From: Acidobacteriota bacterium
GTDB taxonomy: Bacteria; Acidobacteriota; Terriglobia; Terriglobales; Acidobacteriaceae
NCBI GenBank assembly: GCA_021780315.1
Contig: JAJXYY010000041.1
Coordinates: forward strand, 310,001-374,000
Direction of reading: 5' to 3'
Length of the DNA stretch: 64,000 nucleotides
Every line of letters starts with the position of its first letter. Within the stretch, counting starts at the first letter, position 1. Position numbers and translations under genes: made by a program. Below the pieces are notes generated by a model. The model saw only the letters and a program-made list of their open reading frames with translations. It had not been told where the DNA came from and searched no databases. Shown here one piece after another: positions 52,695 to 61,067 of the stretch.

Positions 52695-53516
52695 TCAGGA
52701 GCAGACCCTAACAGTTAGTGGTGTAACAGGCGCTGCATGAAACTGGGCTTGTAGTTCCTCTGCGGAGGAGAAGATTTTGCTCTGAACATGCCGTGCGGGC
52801 AGGAGGAATTGAAGTTCTGGTTGGTGGAAGGGGTAGGGCGTTAGCTGGAAGTGGCGCTCACCCACAGACCGAACCGTAATTTCCTGCTGGCTGCCGTTGG
52901 TGAGTGGGAGCGGATGGAGCAGGTTCGCAGGATGGCGATAGTCAACGCAGGAGAGCAGAGAGAGATTGTCTGTTGCCTGGAGCAAGCGAAAGTGTTGCTG
53001 TATCCGTGGCCATGCGATTTCGTAGGGTGTGAGTGTGTTGTCGGCGGCGATGCTGTTGTGCAAATGCTGTTGTAATGACCGCTGGCGGCCAAGAAATTCA
53101 TCGAGTTGTGGCAGTTGCAGTGGGGAGATAGTTGAACGGTCAGCGCGTTCGGTCAGTAGATTGTAGGTATGTAGCGAGACGAGCAATGCTGCGTAAGGAT
53201 CCTCGGCTGCGACAACTTCTACGGCATGCTCTCGGACGGCGAGATAGTCGGCGAGGTCAATTTCTTCAAAAGCAGAGTATTTCCCGACAAGTTCAATTGA
53301 GAAGGCGGAGGGCAGGCCAGACTTGGTGATCTGCGGCATGGCATCGCGGACGGCCCAGCCGTCGTCGTGGGCGGAGATGCCCAGCAGTACCTGACGCCGC
53401 GGAGCAGGAGCGGCAAATTGCCCGTTGCCCCAATGCTCGGCAAAGGCTCCAGCGAGACGGGCGTGGTCAGAATGCGTGATAAGCCACCAACCAGTATCAG
53501 AGGCAAGGCGCAACAT
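52695..53516 (-). CDS. DUF3891 protein, last gene of the minus-strand catabolic operon
   Basis: 273 residues; AAGGA is about seven bases before the ATG. It matches DUF3891 with ITHSDHARLAGAFAEHWG at the start, LLGISAHDDGW and VSLHTYNLLTERAD further on. Repeated His-Asp pairs recall a metal-dependent HD-like active site, but this is not established. It follows the ABC permease by 49 bases, suggesting it takes part in the same pathway. It is a good candidate for an unassigned enzyme. Confidence 0.75.
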   Translation of the reverse strand: MLRLASDTGWWLITHSDHARLAGAFAEHWGNGQFAAPAPRRQVLLGISAHDDGWAVRDAMPQITKSGLPSAFSIELVGKYSAFEEIDLADYLAVREHAVEVVAAEDPYAALLVSLHTYNLLTERADRSTISPLQLPQLDEFLGRQRSLQQHLHNSIAADNTLTPYEIAWPRIQQHFRLLQATDNLSLLSCVDYRHPANLLHPLPLTNGSQQEITVRSVGERHFQLTPYPFHQPELQFLLPARHVQSKIFSSAEELQAQFHAAPVTPLTVRVCS

Positions 53517-53565
53517 GATGAATCCTTTCCAGTCCTGTGTTGACGGAGTTTGTTTGAGGCAGAGA

Positions 53566-54357
53566 CTACTGCGATTCTGTCTTGCGAGCCGACTCGTGCC
53601 AGTTATGTAAAAAGTAGTACTCCAGAAACATCACTGCGAAGAAAAATAAGAAGCCCAGTACTGATGCGGCTAAGACGAGTGCAAATAAGTAATCTGTTTG
53701 AAGTTGTGCGAGTGCATACGTGATTGAGTAACCCAAGCCACCTTGTCCTATAGAACTGGATCCGGCGAATAGCTCGCCGGTGATGGCTCCGATGACAGCA
53801 ATGCCGCTGGCGATACGTACACCGATAAACAGTGAAGGGAGCGCATGGGGGAGACGCAACTTCCAGAGAATCTGTGCCCCAGAGGCATTTTGCATAAGGA
53901 AGAGATTGACCATGTTCTCGTCGACACTTACGAGGCCTTGTGTGGTATTCGCGATGATGGGGGCAAGACAAATGATGAAAGTGATGAGGCTGACTGCAAA
54001 GAGTCCGGCACCGGCCCACATGATGATGAGTGGAGCGATGGCTACGATCGGTACGGTCTGTAGCAAGATGGTGTAGGGCAGAAGCATGCGGCGGAGCCAT
54101 TGGGATTGCGCAAAGATCAGGGCCACTGTCGTACCGATGAATATGCTGACGAGGAGGCCACTGGCAGCCGCTAGTGCGGTAATCCAGAACGAGTTTGTCA
54201 GGGAAGAGAAGCGATTGATGACTGTTTTCGCAACGGCGAACGGCGTAGGCAGCATATAAGCCGGAATGCTAAAGACCCAGATGAGCGTGCGCCAGAGCAC
54301 CAAGAGTGTGAGTAGTACACCCACGGCATTCAGTGCGTTATAGAAGATGCGCTTCAT
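53566..54357 (-). CDS. ABC transporter permease, SsuC/ThiX type
   Basis: 263 residues with six membrane helices and the inner-loop EAA-like motif GAITGELFAGSSSIGQGGLG. It belongs to the permeases that work with NMT1/THI5-type binding proteins for sulfonates, pyrimidine precursors and N-heterocycles. Its ATG overlaps the ATPase stop by four bases (ATGA). A matching binding lipoprotein is encoded in the divergent unit at 61.1 kb. It probably imports the compound broken down by the island. Confidence 0.88.
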   Translation of the reverse strand: MKRIFYNALNAVGVLLTLLVLWRTLIWVFSIPAYMLPTPFAVAKTVINRFSSLTNSFWITALAAASGLLVSIFIGTTVALIFAQSQWLRRMLLPYTILLQTVPIVAIAPLIIMWAGAGLFAVSLITFIICLAPIIANTTQGLVSVDENMVNLFLMQNASGAQILWKLRLPHALPSLFIGVRIASGIAVIGAITGELFAGSSSIGQGGLGYSITYALAQLQTDYLFALVLAASVLGFLFFFAVMFLEYYFLHNWHESARKTESQ

Positions 54358-55172
54358 TGGCTTTGCACTCCCCGCAGTGTCTTGCTGATAGTCGTTATGT
54401 AATCTTCGAATGCGGCGAGTTGTCGTGTAGCTTCAGTTCGAGGGTATGGTAGGTTAATGGGGATATCGTGAGCGATGCGACCGGGGTGGGGTGCCATGAT
54501 GAGTACACGTGTGGAGAGAAATACTGCTTCTGCCACAGAATGAGTTACAAATAGCGCCGTCCAGCCTTGTTCCTGCTGGAGTCGCAGAATTTCTTCGTTG
54601 AAGTGGTCGCGGGAGATCTCATCGAGAGCAGCAAATGGCTCGTCCATGAGCAATACACGAGGTTTTGTTGACATGGCACGAGCGATGGAGACCCGCATCT
54701 TCATCCCTCCGGAGAGCTGACGTGGATAGGACTTGGCTGCGTGGCTGAGGCCTACCAACTCCAATAGAGCAGCGACTTTTTCCTGACGTCGTTCGCGCGT
54801 GGTGTGCTCGAGTTCGAGTCGTAATCCGACGTTTTGTTCCACGGTGCGCCAAGGGAGAAGGGTTGCATCCTGAAAGATATACGAGACAATCTCTCTGGCA
54901 TTCGCTGGAGTCATGCCATCGATACAGATTTGGCCGGATGTGGGTGATGTAAGACCCGCGACTAGCTTGAGCATGGTTGACTTTCCGCAACCGGATGGAC
55001 CAATCAAGCTGACGAACTCACCTCGTTGTACGGACAAGTCGACGTGCTGAAGTACCTTTTGGGATGATTTTGCGGCTTTGTTGCCGTAAGACTTGGATAC
55101 GCCGGAGAAGGCAATTTCAGCCAACCCATTCGAGCGGGCGGGTAAGAGCGAGTTGAGGGTGTATGTGGTCAT
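54354..55172 (-). CDS. ABC transporter ATPase, SsuB/TauB type
   Basis: 272 residues from the ATG at 55172, whose ATGA overlap with the CocE stop decides the start. Walker A is GPSGCGKST (58-66), the signature is LSGGM, Walker B is RVLLMDEPFAALDE, and the switch His is in VTHSVAEAV. It powers the permease encoded next. Gene order ATPase-permease with a separate binding protein is typical of nitrate/sulfonate/taurine-type importers. Confidence 0.92.
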   Translation of the reverse strand: MTTYTLNSLLPARSNGLAEIAFSGVSKSYGNKAAKSSQKVLQHVDLSVQRGEFVSLIGPSGCGKSTMLKLVAGLTSPTSGQICIDGMTPANAREIVSYIFQDATLLPWRTVEQNVGLRLELEHTTRERRQEKVAALLELVGLSHAAKSYPRQLSGGMKMRVSIARAMSTKPRVLLMDEPFAALDEISRDHFNEEILRLQQEQGWTALFVTHSVAEAVFLSTRVLIMAPHPGRIAHDIPINLPYPRTEATRQLAAFEDYITTISKTLRGVQSQ

Positions 55173-56905
55173 GATTGCGGGGGAACCAGAGGGAGTCGCA
55201 GGTGGGAAGGATAGTGCAGGCCGTGCTGCAGCGTATGGGTGCAACGCTGCCAGGTCCAGGGATCTGCGAGTGATGGGGCGATATCGCTGGATGGATTGCG
55301 ATCATACAGCGGAAACGCTGAGCCTGCGATTTCGAGTCGAACCTGATCGCCAGCAGCAAAGATGCAGGACGTAGGCTCAAGGGTGAACGTCCATTTATTG
55401 ACTCTGTCGGGCGCATAGGTGGAGTTGCGGAAGAGGTAGCTGGAACGGACTATTCCCATCGTAATGAACTCGGCACGATTGTCTGGTGTAAGGCGGACAA
55501 GCTTGCCGGTCACATCTGCATTGCTTGCTGATGTTGCGCAGTAGAGGGTGAGCTCGACTGAACCGAAGACGTGGACCGGATCGAGCAGAGGAGCTGAGGT
55601 AAAGACGAGGAGGTTGTTGCCTTGCTCCATGACAGACTGATCGAAGGGGCCACTGAGGGCGGTATTGCCGCCGGGTGCGAAGACAGGAACCTCGGGATCA
55701 TAGACGAAGTAATCCGCTGGTTGCATATCGGAGGGAGGTTCTATGATCAAGGTGCCATCACCTTTGGATGAGTTTGCGCGGCCATCGCTGGAGAGGTAGA
55801 GCGTGATGGACTCCGTGCTGGTCAGGACATCCGTGGTGAACCAGCGGCTTGCCAAGGGCTGGATATCTCCGAGTGCGAAGTGACGAATACGCGGCTCAGT
55901 TGCGAACTCGTTTGAGTCTTTGAGCCAGTGGTTAAACCAGCGTAGCAGTAGGGCATCGGTGTCCATTGCAGCATCAGGGCCGAGGTTTGCGTCGCCTATA
56001 CGCGAACCCCATGGGATGTGTTGCCAGGGGCCGGCAAGGAGGTACTGGTTCTGGCGTGCGAAGGGTGTTGCTGCATGGCGAGCAAGTGCGAGAAATCCAT
56101 CGTAGCTTCCCTGGAGGTATGTGTCGTACCAGCCGAGGACGTGCAGTGCAGGGACATTGATTTGGGCGAGCGAGGTGCTGACGTCGAGTGCTGACCAGAA
56201 CTTGCCCGGCTCCGTATGCTCAAACCAATCTTGAACGTAGGTAGGCAGGCTGGAGGACTGCAGCGCGGGAAGCTTGGCGTAAGGGGCAAAGTGAGGCTGG
56301 AGGCGTAGGTTAGCCCAAGCGGCTTCAAGTTGTTCATGGGCCTGATGCAGCCCAAGTCGACGGGCATCGGAGCGGAGCATCTGGAGTCCCCAGCCCATGG
56401 CCGACGACAGCCTGAGTGCGCCGTGATGATAGAACCAACCGTGGTAGAGGTCGCATGCGGTCATGGCCGGAGCTATGCATAGAAGTCCTTCAGGTTGTTC
56501 GGCTGCGGCCAGTAGTTGGGTTGCCCCCTGGTAGGAGAAGCCGTACATGCCAAACTTCCCATTGGACTCAGGTCTGGATCTTAGCCATCGGATGGTCTCG
56601 GCTCCGTCGTGACGCTCGTATCGGAAGGGATAGAACTCGCCCTCCGAGTCGCCGCGTCCACGTACATCCTGAATGACGACGTTGTAACCGTGACGTGCGA
56701 ACCAGACCGGATGGGGATAGACAACGGTGGAGGCAATATCTCTGCCATAGGGTTGGCGCATGAGCAGGGTTGGACTGGTAGCGCCTGAGGATGCTGGTGG
56801 GTAGTAGTGATCGGAGTAGAGCGTACAGCCGTCAGACATGCGACAGGGTACGTGTCGTTGTAGACGGACTCCGGAGCCGCACTCGATGAGGAATGTACTG
56901 GTCAA
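55169..56905 (-). CDS. CocE/NonD-family alpha/beta hydrolase
   Basis: 578 residues from a TTG whose TTGA overlaps the creatininase stop. The X-Pro dipeptidyl-peptidase-like core has the nucleophile Ser124 in YGFSYQG, RGRGDSEGEFYPF, and a later Asp-His pair; the C-terminal domain is the PepX beta-sandwich. Relatives cleave esters and amides such as cocaine and acylated amino acids. Its coupling to both the creatininase and transporter genes suggests it trims an acylated or esterified substrate. No signal peptide is visible, so it acts inside the cell. Confidence 0.85.
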   Translation of the reverse strand: MTSTFLIECGSGVRLQRHVPCRMSDGCTLYSDHYYPPASSGATSPTLLMRQPYGRDIASTVVYPHPVWFARHGYNVVIQDVRGRGDSEGEFYPFRYERHDGAETIRWLRSRPESNGKFGMYGFSYQGATQLLAAAEQPEGLLCIAPAMTACDLYHGWFYHHGALRLSSAMGWGLQMLRSDARRLGLHQAHEQLEAAWANLRLQPHFAPYAKLPALQSSSLPTYVQDWFEHTEPGKFWSALDVSTSLAQINVPALHVLGWYDTYLQGSYDGFLALARHAATPFARQNQYLLAGPWQHIPWGSRIGDANLGPDAAMDTDALLLRWFNHWLKDSNEFATEPRIRHFALGDIQPLASRWFTTDVLTSTESITLYLSSDGRANSSKGDGTLIIEPPSDMQPADYFVYDPEVPVFAPGGNTALSGPFDQSVMEQGNNLLVFTSAPLLDPVHVFGSVELTLYCATSASNADVTGKLVRLTPDNRAEFITMGIVRSSYLFRNSTYAPDRVNKWTFTLEPTSCIFAAGDQVRLEIAGSAFPLYDRNPSSDIAPSLADPWTWQRCTHTLQHGLHYPSHLRLPLVPPQS

Positions 56906-57696
56906 GGCTCAAGCCCATGGGTGAAGTGGAACATTTCGGTAAGGGCTGCGGCTACTTTCTCTGCGGACTGCTTGACCCATCTTGCCCCGTTTTCCGCAGT
57001 AGCTGGATTGGGATCACCCATAACGCCACTTGGAGCGATGTCGCGCGTCAGCCAAGCAAAGGTTGCGGGACCATTTTCCGGGAGCAAAGCATGGGGTTGG
57101 TCAATCTGGGCTATGTAGTTCACGGTGTAGTGCTCGGGATGAACCAGTTCGGGAGTGCCATGTAACAGCAAGGCTGTCTCGTACTCCCCAGCGTGAAATC
57201 CATAGGCTCTTTCCTGGGGTGAGATGTCCTCGAATCTTGCACCACCAGAGCCGGAGAGATAGAAGGTGTGCAGGCCAAACTCAGCACGTAGATCTCGGCA
57301 CATGACATCGTCGAGTGAGGTATTGCCACCGTGAGTGTTGTACAAAACAAGTCTCTTAAAACCTGATGCTGCAACGCTGGCACCGATGTCGTGAACCACA
57401 GCCATGAAGGTAGAGGCGGAGACGGAGAGGGTTCCGGGAAAGCCAATGTGTTCGTTACTTTTCCCGTAGCAGATTGGTGGCAACGCATAGACGGGCAGTT
57501 CTTTTGGCAGCAAGGCCAAGGCGTAGCCCAACAGTAAATTGCTAATAAGTGTGTCGGTCGCAAGCGGCAGGTGATGACCGTGTTGTTCAATTGCTGCAGT
57601 GGGGAGGATGAGTAGTGTCTCTTCCCTGGGAAGAGCGTCTACCTGCTTCCAGGTCAGGTAGGCGAAGTTGCGATTATCCGGGATCCATGTCTTCAT
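56902..57696 (-). CDS. Creatininase-family amidohydrolase
   Basis: 264 residues starting directly after the FAD oxidoreductase stop. The metal-binding residues are visible: Glu37, His39 and Asp48 in EQHGHHLPLATD, His122 in NTHGGN, and His168 with Glu171 in HAGEYETA. The family opens cyclic amides (creatinine to creatine) but also includes formylaminopyrimidine deformylases and others. In this context it probably opens a ring or removes a formyl group. The family is sure; the creatinine substrate is not. Confidence 0.88.
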   Translation of the reverse strand: MKTWIPDNRNFAYLTWKQVDALPREETLLILPTAAIEQHGHHLPLATDTLISNLLLGYALALLPKELPVYALPPICYGKSNEHIGFPGTLSVSASTFMAVVHDIGASVAASGFKRLVLYNTHGGNTSLDDVMCRDLRAEFGLHTFYLSGSGGARFEDISPQERAYGFHAGEYETALLLHGTPELVHPEHYTVNYIAQIDQPHALLPENGPATFAWLTRDIAPSGVMGDPNPATAENGARWVKQSAEKVAAALTEMFHFTHGLEP

Positions 57697-59067
57697 CTAG
57701 TGTGCATCCTCTTCCCTTTGGTAGCTAGCCATCTTGCCAGGGTTCAACAATCCTTTGGGATCGTACTTCCGCTTGGCTTTAAGTTGAATGTGATCCTGTC
57801 GGTAACGACCTCCGCCTTCGACGTGGTTGACGTGCGGATTGGCGACACTTACTCCAATCTCACGACAGAAATCGATCATCTCGTTCAACCGTTCGGCGGT
57901 AGAGAAGCGCACAACGGGAATTGATCCTGGAACTACGATATGGTCACTGTTCTTCATGAACTCGATGTGCAGCAAAAAGTCGTCCCCGTAGCGAGCCTTG
58001 AGTTGAGAGAACTGAGTGCGAGCAGTTACTGGATTGAATCCGCATTGAAGATAAGTGAGGGCATTGTCGGACTTCATGGCCCAAAGCGTGGTGTGGTTCC
58101 AGGTGTAGTCGGAGAGCAGGGGAGAAGTGCGCAGGCCGTCGTACAGAGCAGCAAAAGTAACTTCTCCATCTCTATCTTTTGCGGTTTGTTGCAACTCGTC
58201 CAGTTGTGATGCGGCAATCATGAAAAAGATATGAGCTTTCCCCGATGCGATGATGCTACGAATGGGAGTGAAACTGGCTGCAATGTGCGATTCGAACGTG
58301 GTGACTAACCGTTTTGTCCAGTGGTTGGAGATCGCTATCTGCTCGCTGAAATCGTAGGCTTCGTTGAAGGAAGGGAAGGCAACAACACATTGAGCCCACG
58401 TCACTGCAGGGGTCAGGGAGAGCCAGATACGCGAGATGATTCCGTTGGTGCCCCAGGCATGCAGGATATCGTGGATCGCGTCGCCTTCGTGTTTGATGAT
58501 CTGGGGCACAGCTTCCATGGTGATGACTTCGAGAGCGCGTACGGTGTTGAAGTCGCGCAGGCCACCGTGCGCAACCGATCCGATGCCGCCTGATCCACCA
58601 CCTAGAAAACCTCCTACCGAAGCTTTGGCGACGGTTGAGGGATAGCAGCGCAACTCCCATCCATGACGGCGGGCCTCATTCTCGATGGTGCCCAGTTTTG
58701 CTCCTGGCTGGCAGATCGCGACTCCGTCGGGATGAATGGATTCGACTGTGTCCATCAGGGTAAGGTCCAGAACGACGCCTCCTTGCAGCGGTATGGCCTG
58801 TCCATAGTTGCCGGTACCAGCGCCTCGTGCCGTCACGGCAACTCCGGTGGCATGGCATAGTCGCAGGATGGCACAGATCTCCTCTACGCTAATTGGCTGC
58901 ACGACTACGTCGCCGACCTTGTCCGAGAGGAGTTCCTTCAAAACGGGCGAATACCAATAGAAGTCACGGGACAAGCGGGATACGGTTGCCGGGTTCGTCA
59001 GGACTCTTTCTGGGTCGCAAATGATTTCCTTGAGATGGTCGACTAGGGACATGTGGATGGAGGTCAC
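57697..59067 (-). CDS. FAD-binding (VAO/PCMH-type) oxidoreductase
   Basis: 456 residues from a GTG overlapping the deaminase stop (GTGA); an ATG five codons later is possible. The FAD domain shows ARGAGTGNYGQAIPLQGGVVLDL and GGFLGGGSGGIGSVAHGGLRDF; the C-terminal cap has HIEFMKNSDHIVVPGS. Relatives include GlcD-type dehydrogenases and amine or sugar oxidases. No histidine for a covalent flavin is clear. It likely oxidises the deaminated intermediate before ring opening. No electron-acceptor partner is nearby. Confidence 0.85.
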   Translation of the reverse strand: MTSIHMSLVDHLKEIICDPERVLTNPATVSRLSRDFYWYSPVLKELLSDKVGDVVVQPISVEEICAILRLCHATGVAVTARGAGTGNYGQAIPLQGGVVLDLTLMDTVESIHPDGVAICQPGAKLGTIENEARRHGWELRCYPSTVAKASVGGFLGGGSGGIGSVAHGGLRDFNTVRALEVITMEAVPQIIKHEGDAIHDILHAWGTNGIISRIWLSLTPAVTWAQCVVAFPSFNEAYDFSEQIAISNHWTKRLVTTFESHIAASFTPIRSIIASGKAHIFFMIAASQLDELQQTAKDRDGEVTFAALYDGLRTSPLLSDYTWNHTTLWAMKSDNALTYLQCGFNPVTARTQFSQLKARYGDDFLLHIEFMKNSDHIVVPGSIPVVRFSTAERLNEMIDFCREIGVSVANPHVNHVEGGGRYRQDHIQLKAKRKYDPKGLLNPGKMASYQREEDAH

Positions 59068-59630
59068 GTTGTGGCTCGCTTTCCATGGTTGGAGACACTT
59101 TTGGGTCGACTGCTATTGCTCCAGCCTTTGAAGGCTCTCAGCATGTTGGGATGAGTGAATAGGCTGTAGGCGAGATCGCGTTCGACTGGACCGACGACCT
59201 CACAGGCCATGTCGCTTCGTTCGACGATTTCAGTTGCTGCAATATGGATTTGACGGCAGTGTCGACTGGCATCGTCGATGGTCGCGCCGTAGACGATGCG
59301 GTCTATTCCTGCCCAGAGCAGATTGGCCATACACATCGGGCAGGGTTCGCAAGTGGAGTACATGGTGTATCCGCGGAGGGAGGGGGACATGAGCTTTTTG
59401 CAGGCCAAGCGAACTGCGCGGACCTCAGCATGACTGCTGGGATCGTTCTCTTTGGCGACTGCATTTAGTGCCTTGACGAGCAGTTTGCCGGTCTTAGTTT
59501 GGACGATCATAGCGCCGAAGGGCAAAGGTCGTTCGGTGGCCATCGTGCGCGCCGTGAAATGCACGATCTCTGCCAAGCGAGAGCTGTCTAATGCCGTAAG
59601 GCTCGGCTTTTTCTCTCTAGTGTTCCCCAT
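59064..59630 (-). CDS. Guanine-deaminase-like nucleobase deaminase
   Basis: 188 residues from the ATG at 59630; a GTG five codons upstream is less likely. The zinc site is intact: His67-Ala-Glu69 in SHAEVRAV and Cys97/Cys100 in CEPCPMC. The surrounding NDPSSHAEV and TMYSTCEPCPMC are close to bacterial GuaD. Such enzymes deaminate guanine, cytosine or related heterocycles to release ammonia. It opens the seven-gene operon, consistent with the first step after import. The exact base is unknown. Confidence 0.85.
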   Translation of the reverse strand: MGNTREKKPSLTALDSSRLAEIVHFTARTMATERPLPFGAMIVQTKTGKLLVKALNAVAKENDPSSHAEVRAVRLACKKLMSPSLRGYTMYSTCEPCPMCMANLLWAGIDRIVYGATIDDASRHCRQIHIAATEIVERSDMACEVVGPVERDLAYSLFTHPNMLRAFKGWSNSSRPKSVSNHGKRATT

Positions 59631-59729
59631 GTCGAAATGTAACACGACATGTCAGATTCGCTAAACACGAAATTGCTTCACGATGAGGCATGAAGCTTTT
59701 CTGGCTGATGCAGCCCTTAGAATTCAGGT
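59631..59729. promoter_or_regulatory. Divergent promoter region with inverted repeats, catabolic island
   Basis: The only non-coding space (99 bases) between the deaminase operon and the amidase gene, so both promoters lie here. It holds an inverted repeat GCTTCA-N10-TGAAGC at 59675-59696 and a palindrome GACATGTC at 59646-59653. Either could be the operator of an unlinked regulator. No -10/-35 is clear. Confidence 0.5.
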
Positions 59730-61037
59730 ATGCACAACGCGATGTCGCCTCTGGACGAGATACGGAAACGGCTGACCTTAGACACAGAAGCGATCACCGA
59801 GGTCGTTAACGAAGCCTTGAGCCATTCCAACAGCAATATTGGACAGAATGTATTTCTGTGGCAACAACGTGAACGTACCCAAAGGGAAGCAAGGAAGGTG
59901 GTGGATGTAGGAGCGATTCCGCGACTGCCACTGCTTGGTGTACCTGTATCGATCAAGGATTGCATTGAGGTCGAAGGCTATGTGAGTAGTTGCGGCTCGC
60001 ATTTCTACGCCGAGAATAATGCTGCTGCTTGCCGTGATGCTTGGATAGTTCAGCAGGTGCGCGCTGCAGGGGGAGTGATTACAGGGAAGACGCACATGCA
60101 CCAACTGGCGTACGGAATAACGGGAGAGAATGCGGACTTTGGGGACTGCTGTCAGCCACTCGATGCCTCGTTGCTCACAGGGGGGTCTTCCAGCGGAGCC
60201 GTTGCCAGTGTGCAGGAAGGCTCGGCGATATTGGCGATCGGCACCGATACCGGTGGGTCAATTCGGGTGCCTTCAGCGCTATGTGGTGTGGTGGGCTTTC
60301 GCTCGTCCGTGGGGGTTGGGAGTTGGACGGGTGGCGTGCATCTGGCTCGGTCGTTCGATACGTTAGGTCTTTTGTGTCGAGATCTGCGCGATTTACCGTT
60401 GTTCGCTTCGGCTGTGCTGGGCATTGAATCTGTAGAGTGTTCAGGAGAGCCCAAGGCCCCACGGATTGCAATAGTGCCTACGGAGTTTCTCTACGATTGC
60501 GATGCAGATGTAGTTGCTGCTTATGCCATGCAGCAACAGGAATTGGAACAGTTGGGAGCTACCCTTACTACCGTGAATGTTGAGTACTGGGCCCGTGCGA
60601 TGGACGTTTTTGGTCCAATTCAGGCACATGAGGCTGCGGGAGTTCAACGCGAACAGCTGGCTGGACGGGCTGGATTTGAAGTGTTTGAGCCTGCTATCGC
60701 GGATCGATTAACCTGGGGCGAAAGCATTTCTGCAAAGGAAATTGAGTTGCTTCGTAGGTGGCATCACGAATTTCAGGTCTCTATGGACACTATGCTGCAG
60801 CAACATGATTTTTTACTACTTCCATGTGCGCCTATGTCGCAGTTGCTGGCCGGTGCTGACCACTCGAAGACCCGACAGAAGATTCTGCGGTACACCACGC
60901 CGGTGAGTCTGGCAGGATTACCTGCAGTTAGCCTGCCACGCCCCGGCGGGATTGGAATGCAGCTAGTTTGCGGACGAGGACGGGATGCTGAACTGTTGGC
61001 GTATGCTTCAGTTCTTCATGGAAAGATTTCTGGGTAA
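59730..61037 (+). CDS. Amidase-signature-family hydrolase (AtzE-like)
   Basis: 435 residues. The Ser-cisSer-Lys triad is present: Lys76 in VSIKDC, Ser153-155 in TGGSSSGAV and nucleophile Ser177 in GTDTGGSIRVPSALCG. In AtzE/HpxY-type enzymes this core hydrolyses carboxybiuret or oxalurate-type amides with a small partner subunit. Such a partner is not encoded nearby, though an HpxZ/AtzH-like protein is at 52.3 kb. It starts at 59730 (or an ATG four codons later). It should release ammonia from a linear ureide or amide intermediate. Confidence 0.88.
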   Translation: MHNAMSPLDEIRKRLTLDTEAITEVVNEALSHSNSNIGQNVFLWQQRERTQREARKVVDVGAIPRLPLLGVPVSIKDCIEVEGYVSSCGSHFYAENNAAACRDAWIVQQVRAAGGVITGKTHMHQLAYGITGENADFGDCCQPLDASLLTGGSSSGAVASVQEGSAILAIGTDTGGSIRVPSALCGVVGFRSSVGVGSWTGGVHLARSFDTLGLLCRDLRDLPLFASAVLGIESVECSGEPKAPRIAIVPTEFLYDCDADVVAAYAMQQQELEQLGATLTTVNVEYWARAMDVFGPIQAHEAAGVQREQLAGRAGFEVFEPAIADRLTWGESISAKEIELLRRWHHEFQVSMDTMLQQHDFLLLPCAPMSQLLAGADHSKTRQKILRYTTPVSLAGLPAVSLPRPGGIGMQLVCGRGRDAELLAYASVLHGKISG

Positions 61038-61067
61038 ACTTGTGCCCAGAATGCTAGGCTGCTGAGC

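Noticed and set aside
53780-54076. Met-rich plus-strand frame opposite the ABC permease
   Set aside because: It is the shadow of the permease's membrane helices on the other strand.
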